Source of the DNA: Ifrita kowaldi
Taxonomy: Eukaryota; Chordata; Aves; Passeriformes; Cinclosomatidae
NCBI GenBank assembly: GCA_013398055.1
Contig: VZRS01001739.1
Location: 1,650 to 65,649, forward strand
DNA length: 64,000 nt
Reading direction: 5' to 3'
Shown here: positions 23,801-33,022 of the stretch, in pieces
Layout of the letters: each line of letters begins with the position of its first letter
Numbering within the stretch: the first letter of the stretch is position 1
The notes under the pieces: model-generated
Seen by the model: the letters and a program-made list of their open reading frames with translations, nothing else
Databases searched by the model: none
Told to the model about the DNA's origin: nothing
Position numbers and translations under genes: made by a program

Positions 23801-25783
23801 ATGCCCAGCTCATTGCAGCTACTGCTCTTGTTAAATAAATCAGGAATTTTCCACACTATTTATATCCATCAGGTAAAAATTAGGCCAAAATGCAGAAGCT
23901 TTGTTTCTCACCTGCCACAGTGGAGCATTGAGCTGATGAATAACCACATTCATCTGATTGTTCCTTGCAAAGGCCACGATAGCATCATTGCCAGCAAAAG
24001 TACCAGGCTTGGCCAAATTGGCAACTGAAGGAAAAAACATCCACAAGAGTTGAAACCTGACACTTCCAGAAGCAGTGGAGGGATAACGAGGGGTGAGACT
24101 TCAACACAAGCCCAAGAAATTCTGGAAGGGAAATCCCACCTGTGAAACAGTGAGTGCTGAGGCAAGAATTTGGCAGCAAAAGAATTTAATACATTTAAAT
24201 GACCACAGAAATCTCTAAAAAGGCACTACAGCCTTAGACTAAGCAAGGTCACTGGCTCTGTCAGCTCAGAAGGAGGAGTGCCACATTCTAAGTGACCAAA
24301 CCACTTTCATGCATCATCTGCACAGTGCCTGGCACATCAAAGGCTGTATTCACCTCTGCTTTGGATCTTCTCCTGGGCTCCCAGCAGGAAATACTGAGTT
24401 CCAAGGAGAAAGAAACCCAAAGAAATCAGCCACTCACCAAAACAGCCGAATACCCACCAGTATTCAAGGAGAACTAGACAACATTTCTTAAGTTCCATTT
24501 GAAAACGCCTACTTTTTACTCCTTGCCTTTTTGGTCTCTCTTTCCTTCTCCAAGTTCCTCCTAAAGTTAAATAATTTCCAGGACAAATTCAATGTGGATT
24601 AAACAGCTCGCCTTTACACAACAGCCACAAGTGTACAATCCCTGCTTCTGAAAACTAGGGAGGAGCCCTGAGGTAGTTCTGGGATGAGGAACTGGTTAGT
24701 AAGGGGCTGCTCTGAGGAGGTGCAACCCCATGACACAAGGACGCCTCCCAGGATGTCCCACGGGGCCCATACCATGCTTGTCAAAGGGCACATCGTCCTC
24801 CACGAAGGGCTCGAAGTCCCCACGCTGCCTCACCATGTACTCCACCGTGTCCTGGCGGTGCCGCAGGTGGTTCCGGGAGTGCCCCTCCAGCTGGTCCCCC
24901 AGGGCCCGGAACAAGCAGTTGCTGCCGGGAGGGAAATGAGGAGTGGGTGTGTCTGAGGCAGCAGAAGGAATACGGGGTCAAAGGGAAAGGGGTCAAACCG
25001 TTCTGCCCGGTGCAGCAAGGATATGAATGCAAAGGAGCACTCACACCCTGTGCTCCGAATGGCTGCTGCTGCTGCAGCGGTTGCGTTTGAGTGATCATGC
25101 TACAACTGCTGGGCCAAACTGTCCTACAGCGACCCCAGACAAGTGACATAAAGCAACAAAGGACAAACCAGTGACCCACCGAGCCACTTCTCAGCACTAA
25201 CGTTTACTGCGCTTTCACCTTGTGGAAAAAAAGGGGGTGAAAGTGTTCCATAAGAACATTTATGGACCTTCCTATGCTCTGTTCAGCTGGACAGTGCAGC
25301 CCTCGGCCCCCTGGGCACCAGGGCTGGGACTGGCCGAGCCGTCAGGCCCTACAGAACCGCAGAGAACAGCAGCCATTCCTGAGGGGTACAGCGGGGAAAT
25401 CCTCACCCCTGCGGAGCACTGGGCCCACTCAGCCGGGAGGGGAAATCCTCGGCCCCCGGGACACGGGCTCCCCATCCCCGGGAGCAATGAAAGCCCTCGG
25501 CCGCGGGGACACGGGCCCCCATCACCCGGGGAGGAGGAAGCCCTCCGCCTTCAGGGCTGGATGCCCGGGGAATCGCCGGCCCCGGGGTTGCTAGGGACAC
25601 CCGTCGCGGCGCTCACCCATCTCCCGGCACCTCCCGCAGCTTGAGGCCGAGAGCCCGGAGCTGCCCGGCGAGGCTGTCGCCTGAAGCGGGGCCCGGGGCC
25701 GGTCCGGCGGGGGGATGCCGGGGCCGCCGGCCCTTCCTGACGGCGGCGGCGGGCCGGGCCTTGGCCGCCTGTTTGCGGGACAT
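17881..25783 (-). CDS. OTUD3: OTU domain-containing deubiquitinase 3
   Basis: Cysteine protease that removes ubiquitin from substrates. Eight minus-strand coding exons in gene order: 25783-25617, 24921-24773, 24024-23912, 20370-20248, 19583-19458, 18906-18810, 18568-18384 and 18054-17881. All splice in frame for 377 residues (human 398). The OTU core carries the DGNCLF motif (catalytic Cys about residue 58) and GEHYDSVRR (catalytic His about 164). A UBA-like helical segment spans exons 5-6 (VEDAVHKVC... NVESAIFAIL). The C terminus is a charged KKKRQEERHR helix ending AALNI, as in the mammalian protein. I chose the start at MSRKQAAK, matching the human N terminus. An in-frame ATG nine codons upstream (25810) is possible. 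The N-terminal linker is shorter than in human. Introns contain several CR1 fragments. Confidence 0.96.
21545..22018 (+). mobile_element. CR1 LINE 3' end (OTUD3 intron 3)
   Basis: The end of the CR1 coding region (GAGAATTGGGATTGTTCAGCC) is followed by the standard 3' terminus and CTGGGATTCTCTGATTCC. It is antisense to OTUD3 and relatively long for this window. Confidence 0.9.
22112..22195 (+). mobile_element. CR1 LINE 3' terminus, short
   Basis: GGTTGGACTCCATGATCTTA followed by GGTCTTTTCCAACCTTA and CTCTGTGATT is a diagnostic CR1 3' end. It lies about 100 bp after the longer copy. Confidence 0.85.
23085..23600 (+). mobile_element. CR1 LINE 3' region (OTUD3 intron 3)
   Basis: Decayed end of the CR1 reverse-transcriptase frame (GGCCAAGAGGATCCTG, CAGGAAAGGCTGAGGGAGAT), followed by a shortened 3' tail (CCCCTCCAACCTGACCCATT). 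It ends about 310 bp before OTUD3 exon 3 and is antisense to the gene. Confidence 0.85.
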
Positions 25784-26050
25784 CCCCGCCGGGGCCGCCG
25801 CGCCTGCCACACCGGGAGCGGATCACGTGACCCGGTCACCGGGAGCGGATCACGTGAGCGCCGGCCGCGCGGGGGATCCTCGAGGAGGAGGAGGAAGAGG
25901 AGGAGAGGGAACAGAGGGGTCCCGGGTGGGGAAACTGAGGGTGGGGATCGAAAGGGGGAGCGGTGAAGGAAAGGACGGCGCAGCCAAGCGCCAGGAGCGG
26001 CGTGTCCGCGGGGAAAGGCTGGGGAGGCTGCCGAAAGCAGCGCCATAAAT
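25560..26050 (-). promoter_or_regulatory. OTUD3: OTUD3 CpG-island promoter with duplicated E-box unit
   Basis: A GC- and CpG-rich segment covers OTUD3 exon 1 and about 270 bp upstream. No TATA box is seen. Two copies of TCACGTGA (25823-25830 and 25850-25857) lie 27 bp apart inside a duplicated ACCGGGAGCGGATCACGTGA unit, 40-75 bp upstream of the start codon. This palindrome is the core recognised by USF and MITF/TFE bHLH-zip factors. A (GAG)n-rich tract is at 25882-25905. Confidence 0.75.
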
Positions 26051-26692
26051 CACTAATGTTGTACCAAAAGCTGCCGGATTCCGGCTAATTGGCCTCTACT
26101 GTTAATGCGCTCCCCCGCCCAGGAGCATTTCCCTGCGGCCCAGCACAGCCCCCGGCCCTCACCGTGACGCCCCGCCCTGACCCCACGGGTGGGCGCTTTC
26201 TGCTGCCGCTCTACACGGGGACACGGCACTCCGGACCGTGTCTGCTCAACCCCAAATCAGCGCTGCGAAATGAACTCCCAGCAAATCGGGGAGGTGAGCA
26301 GATGCACTACCCGCGAGGTGGCACCAGGAGAACAGCGCTGAGAGCAGCGGCGGGGCAGGAGCGGAGCTGAGACAGCAATGAGTAATTAAATGTGGCAAGA
26401 GTAATAAACTGAACCTCCGCGTCTTGCTTCCTCTAGCACTGAGGGAGACTCCTGACAGGATGCTGGAGAAGGGGCAGGCACAGCAAGATGAGTGATTTGT
26501 CTGGAGCAGGGCTCCTGGGGAGGAGTGCCTGCCATCCTCGTGCTCCTCGGCTCTTCCTCTTGTCCCACAGCAAGGAGTTTACAGGAGTCACCCAGCAGCA
26601 GCCCCCACCAAGGCATCGCCCTGCCCGTGACTCTGGCTTTCTCTGCTGGTGTCGTGGCAGAAGGTGCCCGATGCTGTCACAACTGCTGCACA
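26051..26692. other. Intergenic upstream of OTUD3
   Basis: No exon is recognised. The left part is still GC-rich flank of the OTUD3 island. The right part runs into a CR1 copy. The open frames lack similarity. Confidence 0.5.
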
Positions 26693-27165
26693 TCGGCCGA
26701 GTCTGGAGGAGGCCAAGATGATCAGAGGGATGGAGCAGCTCTCCCCTGAGGAAAGGCTGGGAGAATTGGGATTGTTCCATTTGGGGAAAAGAAGGCTCCA
26801 GGGCGACCTAATTGCAGCTTTTCAGTACCTTATGGGAGCTGACAAGAAAGATGGAGAGAGACTATTTACAAGGGCCTGGAGTGCCAGGACACAGGGAATG
26901 GCTTCTCACTGCCAGAGGGCAGGGTTAGACGGGATATTGGGAGGAAATTCTTCCCTGTGAGGGTGGGGAGGCCCTGGCACAGGGTGCCCGGAGCAGCTGT
27001 GGCTGCCCCTGGATCCCTGGCAGTGTCTGAGGCCAGGCTGGACGGGGCTTGGAGCAGCCTGGGACAGTGGAAGGTGTCCCTGCCATGGCAGGGGTGGCAC
27101 TGGGTGAGCTCTAAGGCCCCTCCCAACCCAAACCAATCTGGGATTCTGGGATTCTATGAATTTCT
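26693..27165 (+). mobile_element. CR1 LINE 3' end, longer source-like copy
   Basis: It reads from GAGGCCAAGATGATCAGAGG through GAATTGGGATTGTTCC to the terminal GGGATTCTATG repeats. From 26985 onward it is the CR1 part of the duplicated block also found at 5145. Confidence 0.92.
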
Positions 27166-27692
27166 AATTCCTAGCTCAGAAGGCACATCCAAACAGCTTT
27201 GTGAGGAACACTAACAAAACAAAACAGTCCCGGGAATACAATGAGATCAGGATGATTCTTAAGTTGTATATTATTTTTATGTTCCTCTGGTCCAGAGTCA
27301 GGACAACCTGAAGCCCAGCTCAGCACAGGGAGGAGCTCACAGGAGTATCCCCTGTATCTTCTGGGATGTTTGGCCTCTGGCACGTGAGGATTTTACTCGG
27401 AACAGCAGAACTGCTCTTTTATATCTATTTCCTGCTATAAACCATTCCACACACAGCATTTCATAGAAACACATTTTCTTATACAAACACACTAAAAGCG
27501 GGAAAACAGTGTGAGCACATAAACTGATTGCAAATGATTAATGAGACAGTAATTAGCCTGAGGAGCATTAACGGGCTGTGGGCAGTTCAGATAAGCACAA
27601 GGCACGTGCCAGCCAGGGAGCATCACTCGTGACACCAGAGACAAAGTGGAGCCTTCCAGCACAAAAGACAAAAGTCACAGACAAGTCACCCC
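26985..27692 (+). repeat. Duplicated block, copy B (CR1 end plus 3' flank)
   Basis: Direct-orientation partner of 5145-5905. Over 27179-27652 it differs from 5341-5814 at only about six positions, with no length change. After 27652 it lacks about 62 bp present in copy A, then weak matching resumes to about 27692. Confidence 0.9.
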
Positions 27693-29360
27693 TGCCCACT
27701 GACAGAACACAGAGCAGACAGGCATGGAGCATAGATTCATCCCAGCTAGTTTAAACTTTTCATGTTAGGAGTCTCCCTCTTGGTGTCTGTTCCAACTTCC
27801 AACATGCAACACCTGCAAGGTGTTTTTTATATTGTTCTAATAATTAAGAATCAGGAAATTTTAAGACATTTTAATTTTGGACGTGGGAACTGACAGAGCA
27901 AATTTGAAGCTTCTAAAGTATTGTAATAGTGGCAAGTCTCTTTCCACTTTCCCAGATCTTTTTAACAGCATGAACTTGCTGACAAAGAGTCGTGTGAAAT
28001 GCAAAAGAAAATTCTCTTTTTAAAGATAAATGAGTCTTGCAGTTCACCAGCCTACTTCCAGACATTCTTGCACTTTGATACCAACTTCTGCAACTGAGAG
28101 ATACCCCGGCTCCTAAAATTTGGGGTCATCCAAAAGTCCATCAAGCACCACTACATGCCATGTCAGCAGAAACAGAGCTGTGCTCAGGCACTTTGACGAA
28201 GTTTGCTTACGACAAACCTTCTATTTCTCAGCAAATAAGAACAAGCTCTTCTCACCCCATCCCCCCTCCAGCGAGTTCATGAGATTAGAGCCTTCCTGAA
28301 CTCCTCGCCCTCCTCAGCTGCAGTTGTTTCATTTCTTTCTGCTGCTCCTCTCTAGGAGGGAGGGGTTGGGACATGGGGCACAGATGGTTTGAGCATTCAG
28401 GTGCACTTGAGGCTACCAGTGTGGTACTGTGTGTCTTCTGCTGGTAGCACTGACCTCATCTGGCTTTTCAGGATTAGTGATCCTTCCCTTCCTTCTTTCA
28501 TTCCTTCCTTCCATGGGATTCTTGCTAAGAAACCATCTGTATTTTACTCCTCAAATAAAAAGGGCAGAAAGAAATTAGAGACTGAGGGATTTTGTTCAGG
28601 CATTTTTTTCAGACGAGATGAATATTCACAAAACCACTCAGGAAGGGCATTCCTGAGTGCAAGAGGTTGTTTGGTGAACGCTACAGGAAAGAAGATGGTC
28701 CCTCCATCTAGGACACTAGTCTTGCTTTTAATTTCCAGAGCTCTCTCATGGACTCTGTGAGACTCTCTGTGAGCTTCCGTCATGCTTCAGTTTGTGCTGG
28801 AAGCCCTCTGATGACTAAAACAAACAGGATAAAAGAGTTGTCACAGGATGAAAAAAGAGATACCCTAGGATAAAAGAGTTAATAACAATTGGACATTCAA
28901 CAGTCAAATTAATAATTTCAATCTCATTCTTCTCTTGGTGCTGTAGGGTGGTAATTATTTCTAAACCAAGAGCAAACTTCCTACCCAGAGAGCTCAAAAC
29001 TGGTGATACTTCAATCAAAGCACTGCATTCAGCACACCAATGTTAGTAACAGGTAATTCCCCCAAGCCTGTCACTGTCCAGCAAAGCACTGTTTAGAGAA
29101 CAATGAAACTGCTTTCAACTACGAGAGTTCTAATTTAATAATAACGGTAGTGTCTGGCTGTCAGAGCGGTCTGCTAATGCCATGGAGTCTGCTTCCGGAC
29201 AGGAATTGCTCACTGATATTATCAGTCGTTGTAAACTGTCTTGGCTGGGAAGTCAATCATTAACTCTGGTCCCCGTGTCATAAAAACATCGTATTGTAAG
29301 AGCACGACTCATTTAAGGCTCTCACTAATCAATCAGGCATACAGCAGGAATACAGCAACA
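27693..29360. other. Intergenic upstream of RNF186
   Basis: AT-richer sequence with no recognised exon or mobile element. A short CTTC-type simple repeat lies at about 28483-28513. It may hold RNF186 control elements, but I cannot single one out. Confidence 0.5.
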
Positions 29361-29370
29361 CATAAAAGGA
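29361..29370 (+). promoter_or_regulatory. RNF186: TATA-like box of RNF186
   Basis: CATAAAAGGA lies 70 bp before the start codon, giving an expected transcription start near 29391 and a leader of about 40 nt. A second A-rich candidate (CATAAAAA) is at 29279. A TATA promoter without a CpG island fits tissue-restricted expression. Confidence 0.5.
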
Positions 29371-29430
29371 GCCAGAGACTCGGGAAATCCTTCAGCTAAG
29401 GGGAGACAAGCTGCACCGAGGTTTATCTCC

Positions 29431-30351
29431 ATGGAGAAATCCACTGACAAGCCAAACAAGGAAAACGGATCGCCAGCTCCTGGAGTGCTGCAGGCTGAGG
29501 CAGACGGTCCTGCGGCCGCGGCGGGAGATGCTGCAGAAATGAGCAGAGCAGGATCCGTAACACAAAACACAAAACGTGAGAAGAGAGTGGGATTCACTGA
29601 AGAGTGTACTGAACAAATGGAGAGACCTTCAGGAACAGAGAGAGACAGTCCTGCTGCCTTTAAGCCAGCAGTTTTGGAAAGACACTCTCCGAACTCAAAG
29701 CCACTTGCTGTGCTAACGAACACAAACTCTCCCAAAATGAGCAGGTTGGAACTGAACCACAAGTGCTCAGACACAGCCACCCTGGATATGGACTGCATGA
29801 TCTGCTTCAACAAGTACAGCATCTACAGAGTCCCAAAGCTCCTGGACTGCCAACACACCTTCTGCGCCGTCTGCCTCAAGCTGATCCTCAGGAAAGAGGA
29901 GAACACCTGGATAATCACCTGCCCCCTTTGCAGAAAACCCACCTTCGTGTCAGGAGGGCTCATCCGCACACTCCACAATAAAGAAGACATCCTGGAGCAC
30001 TTGGAGAACCTTCATTCAAACCCTGAGGTGCACATGTATGCCATAGGGCTGGACAGCAATACCTGGACTCAGAGCAGCCAAGACATTTTAATCACAGAGG
30101 AAAACAGCCCAGCAGACACCAGCCTGGCTGTGCAGAGACTTATGCTGCTCCTGCTGCTCGGGGTGATCCTCGCCATGCTCATCCTCCCTTTTATGTACTC
30201 GGGGAAGGTGAAATGGGTAATTTGTCTCCTGCTTACTTTGGGGTTGGTCATGTCTATGGTGCTTTGCTGCACTCCTAAATTCCACTGCAGGTGCAAGAAG
30301 GACTCCCCCGCCTCCTGTGACAAGGACATCCACGTTGTTACTGTTGCCTGA
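29431..30351 (+). CDS. RNF186: Membrane RING-finger E3 ubiquitin ligase RNF186
   Basis: Single-exon gene of 306 residues. A C3HC4 RING finger spans residues 122-167: Cys122, Cys125, Cys140, His142, Cys145, Cys148, Cys164, Cys167, including the CPLCRK end. Two hydrophobic helices follow near 236-256 and 260-282, ending WVICLLLTLGLVMSMVLCC, much like the tail of human RNF186. The protein should anchor in an internal membrane (ER in mammals) with the RING facing the cytosol and transfer ubiquitin. It lies between OTUD3 and TMCO4 exactly as in human, which separates it from the related RNF183/223/225. The N terminus before the RING is about 80 residues longer than in the human protein (227 residues) and is polar and probably disordered. 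AATAAA is at 30447-30452. Confidence 0.93.
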   Translation: MEKSTDKPNKENGSPAPGVLQAEADGPAAAAGDAAEMSRAGSVTQNTKREKRVGFTEECTEQMERPSGTERDSPAAFKPAVLERHSPNSKPLAVLTNTNSPKMSRLELNHKCSDTATLDMDCMICFNKYSIYRVPKLLDCQHTFCAVCLKLILRKEENTWIITCPLCRKPTFVSGGLIRTLHNKEDILEHLENLHSNPEVHMYAIGLDSNTWTQSSQDILITEENSPADTSLAVQRLMLLLLLGVILAMLILPFMYSGKVKWVICLLLTLGLVMSMVLCCTPKFHCRCKKDSPASCDKDIHVVTVA

Positions 30352-30446
30352 AAAAATTAACCTGTGTGTCCTGGAGATAAGGGCCTGGGCCAACGTGCAC
30401 GCTGGGGACACCAGTGAGTTGCGGACTTAAAAACAATCTCTCACAG

Positions 30447-30452
30447 AATAAA
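30447..30452 (+). terminator. RNF186: Poly(A) signal of RNF186
   Basis: AATAAA lies about 95 bp after the stop codon, the first such hexamer downstream. Usage is inferred. Confidence 0.55.
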
Positions 30453-32690
30453 TTCCACAGTTGGCTGAGCTGGCTCAATGCCAATGCACAGTGTTGTTGG
30501 ATCTCATTACTGCAAACAAAATGAACTATTTATATGTTGATATTTATATGTTTTCCACACAATTTTTATCCCAGACTAGTAATTGTGTTGGTTTGCTTTT
30601 GCCATTCTGTTCGTGTCCGTGTGGTCTCCTGATCAGCCCTGCAGGATGTTATCTGGAACACCCTGGAGGTGATGTCCTGGAAAACCCCACAGCTGCCGTT
30701 TCCCACTCTCTGAACACACGGATACCTTTCCTTGGGACAGTGTGGGAAATAAGGCTGCTAAATCAGGGAGTGGGTGTTTGGAAGAGAGTAGTTTTAACAC
30801 AGATGATCACCTTAATCCCTGGCAGGGATGGGAAAGGGACTGGGAAAAGGGGATGTCAGTTGATGCCATTTGAAGTCACACACAAAATTGGAGAGGAAGA
30901 GGCAAAATCAACACTCCTAATCTTGAGTCTGTGGCTTGCAAAGGGCAAGGCTCAAAAAACTCATGACCCTCCAAATTCCCCACATTATTTAGCATTGAAA
31001 TAGTTCCTCTCACCTGAATTCCTTTATCTGGCTACCTGCACCACCTCTCTTCTTGCCCCCTTTACATTGCCCTTGGAGATGCTCACAGAGGTAAACAGAA
31101 ATCCAGCGACTGCTGCGCCACACCACATGTGATATTTTTAAATGGAATGTCTCCATTAAATTTAAATAATATCGATTGCTCATTGACTTCTTTGTTTCAA
31201 TTCCTCACGGACAATTAATGTCAAAACAATTCCCATTTTCCTTATTGACAGGAATTGCAGCTGAGAAAGTGTCTTAGGGAGTCTGCACGGCTGAGTTGGT
31301 GAGTAAAGCAAAGCAGTAATTTGTTGGCGTGTTCCTTCATTTAAAAAAATACTTAGTTACTAAGAAAATACCCTGAAACCCAACTACAATTAAATTGAGG
31401 GGGAAAAAAAAGATTTCTGTAGTTAAACTACATCTTAAGAGTGTCAAGGATCTCAGGAGACCTTGGATCAGGTAAATATTTGTGTTTGATAAGAATGGAA
31501 ACTGATGTCCTGCAGTTGCGCAGTATATAAATATACAGAGTATCTCACAGCAGATAAAACAGATTAGACTAAGAGGGTAGGAGCTCTTGTGCTCCTAAAG
31601 TCTTGGAAAACACAGGTTTGTTTTCTGCCAGGAACGGGAGCTTTCAGGGGAAATAAATCCTTTGGGTTTTCTCATCTCTTTGGACAGCAACAGGCTTATT
31701 GCAGAATACATATGACATTTGCTAATAACCAACCAGAAAAAAGCTTTCCAGCTGGGAAAAGGAAGGTAGTTTTAAACCCACATACTATAACTATATTTTT
31801 CCAAATATAAAGACTGGACCAGATATTTAGTTGCACTGAAAGTAATTCCAGAAACCCTGGGCAAGTCTTTCAGCTCACAGACGAATGAGTCTGTCAATTC
31901 TTGTCGAGTTCTCTTCACCAGCACCAGTGGGTGACTGGTACTGTAAAGGTTTGTAACAAATATTGGCCTGAACAGATGAAGGGATCCTCACAAGGGATCC
32001 TGCCAGCCCATGTGTGTTTTCAGCACATGGGTGTGAAGAAATTAAAACAGAATGAACATAATCAGCAAAATCTGTTATTATGTTTCATCCTGCCCTTACA
32101 AAAGAGTTGTTTTATTACACCACTTTCTACAGAGCCAAAAAAAACCAGGCCAACAGGAAAGGGCAGCATACAAAAGTGTAATTTCCAGGGAGAGACTGGC
32201 CCTAAAAGAATCCCTATGGATCCATACAGTTATGGAGCAGCACCTTCCAAGTTTTCCTTCAGCAGTTCCACTGGTATGTTTTTCAGCCTCAGAGCCACTA
32301 TCAGCCAGGTGACTCAGAGTTGACAGATGCTGGTGGCAGTCATGAGGCTCTGGAACCTGGTATCTTTTGAACAGATTCCCATCTGACAAGATAAGGCTCA
32401 ATAACCATGCAAGACTTTGAAGCAGCAATTAAGTTTATAGAGAAAAGACTAATGGGATTATATACCTATTCCAAAATGTAAAGGATTTGCTTGTACTCAG
32501 GTTTAATTCATCCCAGTAATTTTGTTAAGAAAGTTTCAGCTCTGAAGTCCTGTGTCCTGCTTACCTAACCTGGCTAGCTCCTGATTTTGGATAGCGACTG
32601 GGTAATACACTGTGGCCTGAGAGACAAGAAATTATAACGAGAAATAGGCTTAGGCAGCATCACCTCATCCCTCGCCATCCCCTCAGCACC
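30453..32690. other. Intergenic between RNF186 and the TMCO4 promoter
   Basis: No coding exon is recognised on either strand. The region is AT-rich in places. The longest frames lack similarity, and the RNF186 3' UTR may extend into the left part. Confidence 0.5.
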
Positions 32691-32698
32691 CTCCATGA

Positions 32699-32838
32699 TC
32701 CCGGGATCAGCTCGGTTGGTTGGAGCACGGTGCTGACAACACCAAGATCGTGGGTTTGATCCCCTTACGGGCCATTCACTTAAGCAGCTGGCCTTGATAA
32801 TCCCTGTGGGTCCCTTCCAATTCAGAATATTCTGTGAT
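32699..32838 (+). mobile_element. tRNA-Ile-derived SINE with CR1-like tail
   Basis: The head (32699-32774) aligns along its length with tRNA-Ile. It has an A-box-like TCAGCTCGGTTGG at 32707-32719, an anticodon arm GGTGCTGACAACACC, a B-box-like GGTTTGATCC at 32753-32762, and the end ACGGGCCA. The tail (32775-32838) is CR1-like, with GTGGGTCCCTTCCAATTCAG and ATTCTGTGATC. This head-tail structure matches the CR1-mobilised tRNA-Ile SINE reported from zebra finch (TguSINE1). The anticodon position reads GAC rather than GAT and both promoter boxes show decay, so it is not a working tRNA gene. Confidence 0.8.
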
Positions 32839-33022
32839 CCCCTCAGCTCTCTCCATCCCCTCAGGCCTCTCCATCCCCTCGGCCCCCTCAAGTCCCCTCA
32901 GCCCTCACCATCCCCTCAGCTCCCTCCATCCCCTCAGCCCTCATCATCCCCTCGGTCCCCTCAAGTCCCCTCCATCCCCTCGGTCCCCTCAGTCCCCTCA
33001 GTCCCCTCAAGTCCCCTCAGCC
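32838..33022. repeat. CCCCTC(A/G)G-type minisatellite
   Basis: A degenerate tandem array of about 8-16 bp units (CCATCCCCTCAG, AAGTCCCCTCAG, CGGTCCCCTCAG) lies between the SINE and the TMCO4 CpG island. The false or real tandem duplication begins inside its last units. Confidence 0.9.

Noticed and set aside
25784..25810. Upstream in-frame ATG as the OTUD3 start
   Set aside because: The start at MSRKQAAK matches the known mammalian N terminus. The nine extra codons (MAGAAAPAG) are not supported by homology.
32699..32774. Functional tRNA gene
   Set aside because: The anticodon and both internal promoter boxes are altered, and it is fused to a CR1-like tail, so a SINE explains it better.
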